Origin: Hydrogenoanaerobacterium sp032017025
Lineage (GTDB): Bacteria; Bacillota; Clostridia; Oscillospirales; Ruminococcaceae
Length of the DNA stretch: 64,000 bases
NCBI RefSeq assembly: GCF_032017025.1
Contig: NZ_DALZQO010000002.1
Location: forward strand, 1 to 64,000
Reading direction: 5' to 3'
Shown here: positions 9,110-17,600 of the stretch, piece after piece
Layout: every line of letters begins with the position of its first letter
How positions within the stretch are numbered: position 1 is the stretch's first letter
Translations under genes and position numbers: made by a program
Notes under the pieces: model-generated
What the model was told of the DNA's origin: nothing
Database searches by the model: none
Seen by the model: only the letters and a program-made list of their open reading frames with translations

Positions 9110-9952
9110 GTGAAAACCAAAGAATTAAAAACCACTGCTGCAGATCTATTTATATACGCTTTTTTAATCATAGTTGTCCTTATAACGCTGATACCTTTGG
9201 GTTGGATTATTAGTACGTCGCTCAAGCCGTCTGTCGAAATATTTTCAAAACCTCCGTACTGGATTCCAAAGCAAATTGTTTTAGAAAGCTATGTGGACGT
9301 TCTGTTCAATAGCGGTATTCCACGGGCCTTTTTAAACAGCTTTTTGGTTGGTATTGGCTCGGCCTTTATGGCGCTTTTACTGGGCGGAAGTGCCGGGTAC
9401 GCGTTTGCACGTTTTAAGTTTCGTGGCAAAAGCTTTTTCTCTATGTTTATGCTACTCAGCCAGATGTTACCGCTGACTGTGCTGATGATTCCGCTTTTTT
9501 ATATGGAAAACGCCCTCAACCTTGTAGATACAAAGCTGGGGCTGGCCATTGCGCACCTAGTTATTTCCATGCCGCTTGTAACATGGATGGCCAAAGGCTA
9601 TTTCAAAGGGATACCAAAAGAGATTGAAGAGGCTGCCGTTGTAGACGGCTGCGGCACCATACAAAGTTTGTGGTATGTTGTTGTACCGCTTTTACGCCCA
9701 GCCATTGCCGCTACCGGTATTTACGCCTTTATCTCCTCGTGGAACGAATTTGCGTTGGCAAACGTGCTAACCCGCAGCGAGGTGAGTAGAACAGTGCCTA
9801 TCGCTCTAAATGAATTTTCATCCTTTTTTAAAGTAGATTGGGGCGACACTATGGCCGCGGCCGCTATTATTACGCTGCCTATTATTATCTTGTTTTTGTC
9901 TGTTCAAAAACAGTTTGTAGAAGGGCTTGCCAGCGGCGCTGTAAAAGGATAA
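9110..9952 (+). CDS. CUT1 ABC permease, MalG type
   Basis: 280 residues with a GTG start supported by AAGGAGG within the end of the previous gene. Six membrane segments. The EAA loop reads EIEEAAVVDGCGTIQSLWYV, and the C terminus ends in FVEGLASGAVKG, the usual MalG-type tail. It partners with the preceding permease. Confidence 0.92.
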   Translation: MKTKELKTTAADLFIYAFLIIVVLITLIPLGWIISTSLKPSVEIFSKPPYWIPKQIVLESYVDVLFNSGIPRAFLNSFLVGIGSAFMALLLGGSAGYAFARFKFRGKSFFSMFMLLSQMLPLTVLMIPLFYMENALNLVDTKLGLAIAHLVISMPLVTWMAKGYFKGIPKEIEEAAVVDGCGTIQSLWYVVVPLLRPAIAATGIYAFISSWNEFALANVLTRSEVSRTVPIALNEFSSFFKVDWGDTMAAAAIITLPIIILFLSVQKQFVEGLASGAVKG

Positions 9953-9991
9953 ACATATAAGGATTAGTAAAAGAAGAGGAGTTATAAACTT

Positions 9992-10456
9992 ATGAGTGAA
10001 ACAGGAAAAAGAATTGAGAATTTGGGTATTACGCTGCCGGTAAGAGACCGCAAAGGGAAAGGCGCAGTAGATGCAGTATTAGAGGGCAAGTTGCTATTTT
10101 TGTCTGCTCACCTGCCCGTAGACGCCGAGGGTAAGGCTGTTTACACCGGCAAGGTGGGTACCGAGATGGATTTGGATACCGCCTATCAGGCAGCGCGCCT
10201 GTGCGGCCTGAACATGCTGGCGACAATTAAAGATTATATAGGCGAACTGGACCGTGTAGATTACTTTGTAAAGGCACTGGGGCTTGTAAACAGCGGGGCG
10301 GATTTTTCCAGCCAGCCGGCTGTAATGAACGGATTTTCTGATTTGATGGTAGAGGTGTTTGGCAAGCGTGGTCAGCATGCTCGCAGCGCAATGGGTGCTT
10401 TTGCTTTGCCGCAAAACGTGCCTGTGGTTGTGGAAGCCATTGTAAAAATTCGCTGA
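9992..10456 (+). CDS. RidA/YjgF-family protein 1
   Basis: 154 residues. The family hydrolyses reactive enamine/imine intermediates released by PLP enzymes. The conserved substrate-binding Arg is in HARSAMGAFALP near residue 131, and a GLVNSG segment matches the trimer-interface region. It is slightly longer than typical RidA (about 125-130 residues), a length common to the YjgF/chorismate-mutase-like branch. AGAGGAG precedes the start. Its place behind the SelA-like enzyme suggests it clears that enzyme's imine product. Confidence 0.87.
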   Translation: MSETGKRIENLGITLPVRDRKGKGAVDAVLEGKLLFLSAHLPVDAEGKAVYTGKVGTEMDLDTAYQAARLCGLNMLATIKDYIGELDRVDYFVKALGLVNSGADFSSQPAVMNGFSDLMVEVFGKRGQHARSAMGAFALPQNVPVVVEAIVKIR

Positions 10457-10480
10457 TTGGCGCAAGAATAGGAGAAAAGC

Positions 10481-10951
10481 ATGGATACAATCAATCGAAT
10501 TGTGGAAAACAATGCAGAGATAGAGCCTGTATATAAAAAGAAGCGTGGTATTGTGCTGTTGCGCCGGGTAGATAATCTTATTTTTGTATCAGGCCATGGT
10601 CCCGAAGATCAGATTACGGGTGTGCCGCTGTTCCGCGGCCGAATCGGTGCAGACCTTACACCGGAAGAAGGGTACAGGGCAGCCAGAGAATGTGCGATTA
10701 TTATTTTAGGTGCTTTAAAAGATACTTTGGGCAATCTGGATAAGATTGACCATTTTGTAAAAGCTTTTGGCCTTGTCAATTGCGCTGAAGGCTTCCACGA
10801 TGTGGACGGTGTTATGGACGGTTTTTCCGACACCATTGCGGATGTGCTGGAAGAGCGCGGTTATCATGCACGCACAGCCATGGGCACGCACAATTTACCC
10901 AATAACAATATACCGGTAGAAATTGAAGTAATCGTTTCTGTAAAGGATTAA
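10481..10951 (+). CDS. RidA/YjgF-family protein 2
   Basis: 156 residues, clearly a paralogue of the preceding protein, with matching GLVN and HARTAMGTHNLP stretches including the conserved Arg. Two adjacent, diverged copies could form a heterotrimer or handle two successive imine intermediates (inference). It starts 24 bp after the first copy and ends 3 bp before the lactonase-like gene. Confidence 0.87.
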   Translation: MDTINRIVENNAEIEPVYKKKRGIVLLRRVDNLIFVSGHGPEDQITGVPLFRGRIGADLTPEEGYRAARECAIIILGALKDTLGNLDKIDHFVKAFGLVNCAEGFHDVDGVMDGFSDTIADVLEERGYHARTAMGTHNLPNNNIPVEIEVIVSVKD

Positions 10952-10954
10952 ACC

Positions 10955-11938
10955 GTGGCCAGAGATATTTTACTGGCCGTTGGCGGGTACACGCAGCCTG
11001 GCTCCCCAGACCTTGCTCTAATAAACTGGAATGGCAGGCAAGGGGAAATCTGTCATGCACTTCATACAGGTACGAACCCTTCTTTTTTAATCCAAAAAGG
11101 AAAAACGTTGTACGCAGGGCACGAGCTGGTAGATTGCGTAAAAATTACATCGTATCGTATAAAAGAATCTGCGCTGGAGCAGAAAGGTGAGATTACGCTG
11201 CTCGGTGCTGGCCTATGCCATCTAAGTGATGCAGATACCTGTTTGGTGGGTAGCTGCTGGCAAAGCGGAGATTTTTTTGCCGTTGATTACACGCTTCAAA
11301 AAGAACTCTGGCGTATGTGTTTACCGGGTGCAAAAAAAGATGTGGCGCATGCGCACTGCAGCGTGCTGATGGGGCAAGAATTGCTGTGCTGCGACATGGG
11401 TAGCGATTGCATAGCCTGTTACGACTTAAGTGCTGAAGTACCACAATTGCTTTGGGTAAAAGTTTTTGCACCTAATACGGGACCAAGACAGATTATTCCG
11501 GTCGATAACGCTAAGTTTGTGCTGATATGCGAAAACAGCAACAGCGTAATGCTGTGTAAGAAAAGCAAAGCGGGTTGTTTTTGCCTGTATACACTTTCGC
11601 TGGCACAACTGGGTTCAGGGTGGCCGGGTGGCGCATGTATGGTGGAAAGTGAAACAATTGCCGTAAGTGTGCGTGGCGTTCCCAAAATCGCAATAATCCG
11701 GGTTGAAGCAGATTCGCTTCGCTTACATAGGATCCAACCGCTCTGCGGAGACTGGGTTCGAATGATAACCTTTTTATCCGATAAGACTTTACTGGCTGTG
11801 CAGCAAAAGATGAATATAGTAGAAGCAGTACCACCAAAAATAGGAGCAAAATTTGATACAGTGGCTTTAGAGTTTGCGGCCCCTGCTTTCGTTTTGCAGG
11901 TGACAGAGAAAGAGGATGATAACAATGAACATAAATAA
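10955..11938 (+). CDS. Lactonase-like beta-propeller protein
   Basis: 327 residues with a GTG start 3 bp after the previous stop. The pattern is that of the 7-bladed lactonase family (PF10282, YbhE-type 6-phosphogluconolactonase): an N-terminal VGGYTQPGSP, NPSFLIQKGKTLYAGHE, AHAHCSVLM, CCDMGSDCIACYDL and NTGPRQIIPVDNAKFVLICE. These correspond to the family's NPS(F/Y)L, H-x-H, DLG-D-I-Y and GPRH regions, though HP changes to RQ at the last. It is divergent, so function is inferred: hydrolysis of an aldonolactone formed by the SDR. The last 14 bases overlap the next gene. Confidence 0.65.
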   Translation: MARDILLAVGGYTQPGSPDLALINWNGRQGEICHALHTGTNPSFLIQKGKTLYAGHELVDCVKITSYRIKESALEQKGEITLLGAGLCHLSDADTCLVGSCWQSGDFFAVDYTLQKELWRMCLPGAKKDVAHAHCSVLMGQELLCCDMGSDCIACYDLSAEVPQLLWVKVFAPNTGPRQIIPVDNAKFVLICENSNSVMLCKKSKAGCFCLYTLSLAQLGSGWPGGACMVESETIAVSVRGVPKIAIIRVEADSLRLHRIQPLCGDWVRMITFLSDKTLLAVQQKMNIVEAVPPKIGAKFDTVALEFAAPAFVLQVTEKEDDNNEHK

Positions 11939-12836
11939 TCGAGAAGAAATCCTTGCAATAACATCACACTGGAAGGGTGAGCGTTTTCCTGATGGGCGCC
12001 CTCGTGTTTCGGATGAAAAATTAGAAATGATACGCACAATGACGATAGAAGAAATCTGGCTGCCTTTATATGTCAAGGGATACAGATTCCAGTTCGAAGG
12101 CGATTTGAAAATTTTGCACCACCGCAAAAAGCTTGTAGGGCGTGCCGTGACCTGTACATTTATGCCCACACGCCCCGATTTAAAGGATGTAGTATACAGC
12201 TACGCAAAAGAAAACGGATGGGAAGGTATGGGCAACCAATGGGTGGTAGATAGCCTGACCGAGGGAGATGTTTTAGTAGCGGATATGTACGATAAGGTGT
12301 TCAACGGCACCTTTGTGGGAGGAAACCTTACAACCGCAATTGCCACACATACCAAGAACGGTGGAGCTATTATATGGGGTGGTGTGCGAGATGTGGAGCA
12401 GATGGAAAAAATTAAAGATGCCCAGGTATATTACCGCGGTTCTGACCCTACACCAATCCGTGCTTGTGTGATGACTGACTTTAATGGCCCTTGCCGCATA
12501 GGTAAAGCGGTATGCCTGCCGGGAGACGTTGTTTTGGGCACCGGTAGCGGTGTGATGTTTATTCCATGCCACGAGGTGGATTATGTAATTAATTCGGCGC
12601 AAAAATCTCATGCAAAAGATATTTTTGGGTTTGAGATGATTGCGAACCAAAAGTATACGACTGCCGAAATTGACAATTCACTTTGGAGATTGGAAATGCT
12701 GGAGGATCTGGAGAAGTTTTTGCAGGCAGACCCGCGTTGTGAAAAATACCGTAATTTAGACTGGAGCCTCGAGTGGGATGCAGCAAAAGGCGACCCGCAG
12801 GCGCTGGAACAGGTGATGAAAACCTGCCTGCAATAA
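11925..12836 (+). CDS. Long RraA-family protein (putative aldolase/decarboxylase)
   Basis: 303 residues from the ATG at 11925; an ATG at 11916 is also possible. The RraA core is visible: GDVLVADM, GGNLTTAIATHTKNGGAIIWGGVRD with the active-site GGxRD arginine, and CLPGDVVLGTGSGVMFIP. Family members include 4-hydroxy-4-methyl-2-oxoglutarate aldolases/oxaloacetate decarboxylases and the RNase E inhibitor RraA. This protein is almost twice as long as RraA and belongs with catabolic members. It may cleave a 2-keto-3-deoxy acid made by the PLP enzyme (inference). A surface-module relic begins right at its stop. Confidence 0.82.
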   Translation: MNINNREEILAITSHWKGERFPDGRPRVSDEKLEMIRTMTIEEIWLPLYVKGYRFQFEGDLKILHHRKKLVGRAVTCTFMPTRPDLKDVVYSYAKENGWEGMGNQWVVDSLTEGDVLVADMYDKVFNGTFVGGNLTTAIATHTKNGGAIIWGGVRDVEQMEKIKDAQVYYRGSDPTPIRACVMTDFNGPCRIGKAVCLPGDVVLGTGSGVMFIPCHEVDYVINSAQKSHAKDIFGFEMIANQKYTTAEIDNSLWRLEMLEDLEKFLQADPRCEKYRNLDWSLEWDAAKGDPQALEQVMKTCLQ

Positions 12837-12967
12837 ATGTTAGCCTTGCTATAGAACGCCGACAAGCTTCCTTTCTAAATTTAATAAAGAACAAAGGAAA
12901 AACCGTTATTCTAAATGATAGCTGGTACCAATGGATATTTAACGACAAAGAAATTAAATGCCGAATA
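12836..12967 (+). pseudogene. Relic of the shared surface-protein C-terminal module
   Basis: Directly after the RraA-family stop, a frame encodes NVSLAIER then KNKGKTVILNDSWYQWIFND. This lines up with NVSVNVER and KNKDKSITLEGGWYQWIFDG of the GH97 surface protein and with the same place in the PHP and FIVAR proteins. Similarity ends within about 40 residues and the rest of the module and the anchor are missing. It has no start of its own. The abrupt join to a catabolic operon looks like a deletion or recombination scar. Confidence 0.7.
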
Positions 12968-13110
12968 CAGTCTGTTTTGACAGTAGAATCAGCACAACTT
13001 CCTCAAATCAACAGCAGCTACCAGCAAAAACATTTTAAAGATAATGGCAAGATTATTCAACTTTAAAAAGCCCCTCGATAAAACAAAAGGAAGCATTTCG
13101 ACCTGTACAC

Positions 13111-13335
13111 TTTAGCGTACAATAACCATTGGCTATGCCAGTGGGAATAGAAATTTTTAAAATAAGAAAAACCTCCTATGTTAAAATTGAAGCAGGTTCG
13201 CCAACCGCGTCAAAAAACATAGGAGGTTTTGTCATAAATGACATACAAACATTCTAAATGGGAATTCTAGTACCATATTTCTGATTTGTGTAACAATCAT
13301 ATTTTTGTCTATTGGGTCTATTCGAATTTGTCGTA
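13111..13335 (+). pseudogene. Degraded copy of the hairpin-leader/small membrane ORF unit
   Basis: This stretch matches 57511-57738 closely, including the hairpin arms (13172-13182 with 13216-13226) that bury AGGAGG. Here the start codon is ATA (13234-13236) instead of ATG and an early TAA follows, so the small membrane protein is dead. The homology ends in ...TATTCGAATTTGTC, where the deacetylase tail begins. Confidence 0.75.
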
Positions 13336-13337
13336 TA

Positions 13338-13595
13338 AAGTTGTACTCTGTATGGGATAGTGACTCCCGAGACTGGAAAGACCCGCCTGCCGAAGAGATA
13401 ACAAACAAGATGGTAAGCAGTGTGCAAAACGGAAGCATTACGCTGTTTCATGTGGGAAAGAAGAATACAGTACAAGCTTTACCGGGAATTATTGACCAGA
13501 TTAAGGATAAAGGCTACAGTTTTAAGACTGTTGGGGAGATTACCTACTATGACAATTTTAATATAGACGTACAGGGGAGGCAGCATAAACAATAA
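13338..13595 (+). pseudogene. Polysaccharide deacetylase C-terminal fragment
   Basis: 85 residues starting KLYSVWDSDSRDWKDPP and including GSITLFHVGKKNTVQALPGI and GYSFKTVGEI. This is the C-terminal third of NodB-type peptidoglycan or xylan deacetylases, where W(D)SxDW, an H in the LxH motif and YxFxTV recur. The N-terminal metal-binding Asp and HxxxH motifs are absent, so it cannot be active alone. It is about 85% identical in DNA to 39515-39775, with the same left boundary. Confidence 0.75.
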
Positions 13596-13626
13596 TACGC
13601 ATGTGCTCCATTGGAAATCTAGTTTC

Positions 13627-13785
13627 TTAACAGTAAAAAAGCATCTGCTTCACAATTCGTGCTGCAGATACTTTCCTTCTTAGTCCATGTTGCTTGAACT
13701 GTTGCTCAAGGTGGATGTTCTTGTATCGGCTTAACCCGTACTTATAAATCCAGCTTGTTGTTTGCAATAAATAATAATTTGTACA
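13627..13785 (-). pseudogene. Unidentified basic C-terminal relic
   Basis: A minus-strand frame without a start encodes a basic tail (YKYGLSRYKNIHLEQQFKQ, then RRKVSAARIVKQM) and stops at 13627-13629. The composition looks like a transposase or DNA-binding protein end, but I cannot name a family. The remainder of 13786-14066 holds no recognisable gene. Confidence 0.25.
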
Positions 13786-14066
13786 TATTGAACCACTTCT
13801 TTTTTGTTTCTTTTATTCCCCATACTAAAAAAGGAGATACTTATTAACTATAATATTAATTAAACAACAATTTACATTCACAATCACGTAAATTCTTTTG
13901 AATGTAAAATAGTGTCCGTTGACTCCTGTATTATGCAAACTGATACGCCTGCAAAGACTAACATCTGGTGAGCGAATATTTTAATAAATAAGGGCTAAAT
14001 GATCGTAGACTTTAAAGGGCTAATCTCTTTAAACGCAGCAAGCTTTACACAATACTTCATCATCTG

Positions 14067-14095
14067 TTGAAAAAGATGTCAAGATTTGTTATAAT
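14067..14095 (+). promoter_or_regulatory. Strong sigma-A promoter of the two-component/binding-protein operon
   Basis: TTGAAA (14067-14072), a 17-bp spacer and a perfect TATAAT (14090-14095), 82 bp before the response-regulator start. Confidence 0.7.
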
Positions 14096-14176
14096 CGATA
14101 GCGACAATTTAAACGTAAAATACCATATATGAAAAATATTTTTATGGCATTTGCCGAAGAATGATGGGGTAAACTT

Positions 14177-15805
14177 ATGTCTTTGTATAGAATTATGGTT
14201 GTAGATGATGAAGAAGAAATTAGGGAGGGAATCAAGCGCAAAATCAACTGGGAGAGTAATGGTTTTGAATTGGTTGCCTCTGCAGCAAATGGGCAAGAAG
14301 CATTAGAGTTGGCTGAGAGCCTGCATCCAGACGTTGTACTGACTGACATTAAAATGCCGTTCATGGATGGATTGACGTTGGGTAAACGCTTGTATGAGCA
14401 AATGCCTAAAATAAAGTTGGTAATATTTTCGGGGTTTGATGATTTCGAATATGCGCAGAGAGCAATTAAAATTAACGTATCGGAATACATATTAAAGCCA
14501 ATTGATGCGCAGGAGCTTGTGGAGGTATTGCAAAAAATCAAACAGCAGCTGGATAACGAATTCATTGAAAAGTGTAACATTGAACGGTTGCGCGAGCATT
14601 ATCAAAATAGTATCCCTATCTTGCGTGAGCAGTTTTTGGTTCGTTTGTTGGGAGGGCGAGTAACATCACGGTGGATCAGTGAGCAAATAGAGCGTTATAA
14701 AATTGATATTTTTGGATCTTTCTGGAGCGTGGCATTAATCGAGTTTGATTCTAGCATCCAATCGGAAGGCCAGGAGTATGCTGCTACAAGCCGAAAAGAG
14801 CTGATACCGCATGTTATTAAACAACTCGTTGATGAAAATCTATCACCATACACCCATTTTAAATGCTTCCTTTACAATGACTACGTAGCTGTAATAGCTA
14901 TTCTGGAAGAAAGAGGGAAAATACTAAGCTTTATCAATGGTATAAACTATATATGTAAGCTTGCCCAACGTTTTCTATTGTTAACACTTTCGGCAGGCAT
15001 TGGATCGCCCTGTGATTCACTTACCGATCTTCATTATTCTACCGTCGGTGCACGCAACGCTTTAGAGTATCGAGTACTGGTAGGTGCAGATAAAGCAATT
15101 TATATTGATGATGTTGAGCCGCAGACAATGGGACAGCTTGAATACTGTGATGTGGATTTTCAAGATATGATGGCTGCAATTAAGGTTGGTGAATCGGAGA
15201 AAATTGAACGGGAAGTAGAACGCTACATCAACTGTTTCCGTGAGAAGAACTTTCAATTGTCTCAATATCAGTTGAGTTTAATGGAACTGACGGCAGAGTT
15301 GCTTAAAATAATACGTACTTATCAGTTGGATGGGGCGGCAATATTGGGGAAAAGCTTTGACAGCAATTTTTATATCTCTAGCTTTGATTCGCTGGATGCC
15401 CTTAGAAAATGGATTCTTGATACTTGCCTTAAAATCAGCCGTTTAATCCGACAGGAACGCACCAATTCTTCTAAGCTGGTTGCGGAGCAAGCGAAGCATT
15501 TTATTAAAAACAACTATTCTGATTCGGAACTCTCACTAGAAACGATATGTAATTATCTGCATCTGAGTCCTACGTATTTTTCCACCTTGTTTAAACGCGA
15601 AACCAGTTTGAGTTTTGTTAACTATCTAACCCAGGTACGCATGGAAGAGGCAGTAAAACTGCTGAATACAACCGAATATTTGGCTGGCGAAATAGCGAAT
15701 AAGATCGGCTATAGTGAGCCAACTTATTTTAGCTACGTCTTCAAGAAACAGTTTGGAATGTCGCCCACCAAGTACCGCAGTGTAGGAGGACAAGATGGCA
15801 TCTAA
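14177..15805 (+). CDS. YesN-type response regulator, REC plus AraC domain
   Basis: 542 residues. An N-terminal receiver domain has phospho-acceptor Asp57 in VVLTDIKMPF and the acidic pair in VVDDEEE. A long middle segment follows, and a C-terminal AraC-type double helix-turn-helix (LSLETICNYLHLSPTYFSTL, then IGYSEPTYFSYVFKKQFGMSPTKYR). Such regulators bind DNA to activate sugar-use genes when phosphorylated by a YesM-type kinase. The stop overlaps the kinase start by 11 bp, so the two are co-translated. The target may be the cohesin and GH97 genes downstream (inference). Confidence 0.93.
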   Translation: MSLYRIMVVDDEEEIREGIKRKINWESNGFELVASAANGQEALELAESLHPDVVLTDIKMPFMDGLTLGKRLYEQMPKIKLVIFSGFDDFEYAQRAIKINVSEYILKPIDAQELVEVLQKIKQQLDNEFIEKCNIERLREHYQNSIPILREQFLVRLLGGRVTSRWISEQIERYKIDIFGSFWSVALIEFDSSIQSEGQEYAATSRKELIPHVIKQLVDENLSPYTHFKCFLYNDYVAVIAILEERGKILSFINGINYICKLAQRFLLLTLSAGIGSPCDSLTDLHYSTVGARNALEYRVLVGADKAIYIDDVEPQTMGQLEYCDVDFQDMMAAIKVGESEKIEREVERYINCFREKNFQLSQYQLSLMELTAELLKIIRTYQLDGAAILGKSFDSNFYISSFDSLDALRKWILDTCLKISRLIRQERTNSSKLVAEQAKHFIKNNYSDSELSLETICNYLHLSPTYFSTLFKRETSLSFVNYLTQVRMEEAVKLLNTTEYLAGEIANKIGYSEPTYFSYVFKKQFGMSPTKYRSVGGQDGI

Positions 15806-17600
15806 CCTGAGAAAGAAGTGGAGCTATTTTAAAGAAGCCTATAAACGTAAGAGTTTTCAATATCTGATTTCCATTTCTTTTACCGCGGTAGCACTGGTGG
15901 GAATGATTTTCTTGGGAATATCGCTGTATACTAGGTTTATATCATCTGCAGAAAAAATCATCCGAGATAATAATAAACGCGTCATTGACCAAGTGAATCT
16001 CAATCTTGACGGATATCTTAGAAATATGCGCCGTGTATCCGATTCGATGTATTACCGAGTCATTAAAAACAGTGACCTTGCAGTAGATTCTATCGACGAC
16101 GAAATAAGCCTGCTCTATGATGCAAATAAGGATCTTTTGGTCAGTATTGTGGTGGTGGAGGATAATGGCAAGCTGGTGAGCACGGCTCCGCTCTCCAAGC
16201 TTAAGAAAAATGTGGCCCCAAATGAGCAGCAGTGGTTTCAAAGTGCTATGGAAAAAATCGAGAATATGCACTTCTCTATCCCGCATGTCCAAAATTTGTT
16301 TGAAGATCCGGATTTTCGATACCGATGGGTGGTGTCGCTTTCCCGCGCTGTAGAATTGACGCGTGATGGCGCAGTTCATCAAGGTGTTTTGCTAGTGGAT
16401 ATGAACTTTTCAGGTATTGAACAATTATTTAAGGATGTTAACCTCGGTGGATCAGGGTACATTTATTTGATTAGTGGGGATGGAGATATTATCTATCATC
16501 CACGCCACAAACTGCTTTACTCCAACATCCTAAAGGAAAACAACGTTGAAATGGCAGATTATGACGATGGAACCTACGTAGAAACCTTTGAGAAGGAAAA
16601 ACGTGTGGTTACGGTGAAATCAGTGGGCTATACCGGCTGGAAAATCATCGGTGTAACCCCGATGAAGGGTATTACCGCAAACTATTTGCAAATTCAGGTG
16701 TTTGCAGTTTTTATTCTTTTATTTACTATTTTTCTCATCATCTTTGTTAACCAGTTTGTTTCCTCTAAAATTGCCGATCCAATTAAAAAGCTAGGGAAAT
16801 CGGTAAAGAGCTTAGAGGAGGGGGATTTTGACGCAAATATTGCAATTGGCGGGCCTTATGAAATTCAGCACCTGGGAAGAATTATCCAATCTATGGTGAC
16901 ACAAATGCGCAAGTTGATGGATGACATAGTGGCAGAGCAGGAGTCGAAGCGAAAAAGCGAGCTTGATGCGCTGCAAAGCCAGATTAACCCGCATTTCCTC
17001 TACAATACACTGGATTCAATTGTTTGGATGATCGAAAATGAACGCTATCCAGAAGCCATTAAGATGGTAACTTCACTTGCAAGGCTGTTCCGCATCAGCC
17101 TGAGCAAGGGAAATAATAGAATTACGGTGAAGGATGAGTTGGAACATGCACAGTACTATCTCACGATTCAAATGATGCGCTACAAGAATAAATTTACGGT
17201 TCAATTTGAAACCGACCCCGCCGCCCTGAAGTGTACCACGATAAAACTAATTGTACAGCCTCTATTGGAAAACTCTATTTATCATGCCATGGAGTTGATG
17301 GATGGTGATGGAGAAATTACAGTGAAAACCTATTTTAATAAAGAGGATTTGTATATTGATGTTGTGGATAACGGAGATGGAATACCGAAGGAGGTTTGTG
17401 AGAATTTATTAAATGCGGCTGTCACTACACACTCGAAGGGCTCTGGCTTAGGGCTTAGCAATGTTAATAAAAGAATTCAGCTTGCATTCGGAGAGCAGTA
17501 TGGGCTTGAAATCATCAGTAGGTTGGGCTATGGTACAACGGCTCGAATTCGCCTACCTTGCATTAATCATCACATGGAATCGAGGGAGAACATCAAATGA
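15795..17600 (+). CDS. YesM-type sensor histidine kinase
   Basis: 601 residues. One membrane helix near 23-45, an extracellular Cache-like sensor of about 250 residues (with RYRWVVSLSRAVEL and GSGYIYLISGDGDIIYHPR), a second helix near 298-320, a HAMP linker (DPIKKLGKSVKSLEEGDFD), then a His_kinase domain with phospho-His400 in QSQINPHFLYNTLDSIVW. An HATPase follows, with N-box LLENSIYHAM and DNGDGIPKE. The TCS probably senses sugar, possibly through the two binding proteins encoded next. The kinase stop overlaps the next start by 4 bp. Confidence 0.93.
   Translation: MASNLRKKWSYFKEAYKRKSFQYLISISFTAVALVGMIFLGISLYTRFISSAEKIIRDNNKRVIDQVNLNLDGYLRNMRRVSDSMYYRVIKNSDLAVDSIDDEISLLYDANKDLLVSIVVVEDNGKLVSTAPLSKLKKNVAPNEQQWFQSAMEKIENMHFSIPHVQNLFEDPDFRYRWVVSLSRAVELTRDGAVHQGVLLVDMNFSGIEQLFKDVNLGGSGYIYLISGDGDIIYHPRHKLLYSNILKENNVEMADYDDGTYVETFEKEKRVVTVKSVGYTGWKIIGVTPMKGITANYLQIQVFAVFILLFTIFLIIFVNQFVSSKIADPIKKLGKSVKSLEEGDFDANIAIGGPYEIQHLGRIIQSMVTQMRKLMDDIVAEQESKRKSELDALQSQINPHFLYNTLDSIVWMIENERYPEAIKMVTSLARLFRISLSKGNNRITVKDELEHAQYYLTIQMMRYKNKFTVQFETDPAALKCTTIKLIVQPLLENSIYHAMELMDGDGEITVKTYFNKEDLYIDVVDNGDGIPKEVCENLLNAAVTTHSKGSGLGLSNVNKRIQLAFGEQYGLEIISRLGYGTTARIRLPCINHHMESRENIK

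Noticed and set aside
11419..12039. 206-codon open frame on the minus strand
   Set aside because: It is antisense to the lactonase-like and RraA-family genes, which have clear family motifs; low-complexity Ser/Thr/Leu composition and no ribosome binding site mark it as a shadow.
11925..12836. Menaquinone methyltransferase (old RraA annotation) or RNase E inhibitor
   Set aside because: The GGxRD active-site motif, extra length and operon context fit the catabolic RraA-family lyases.
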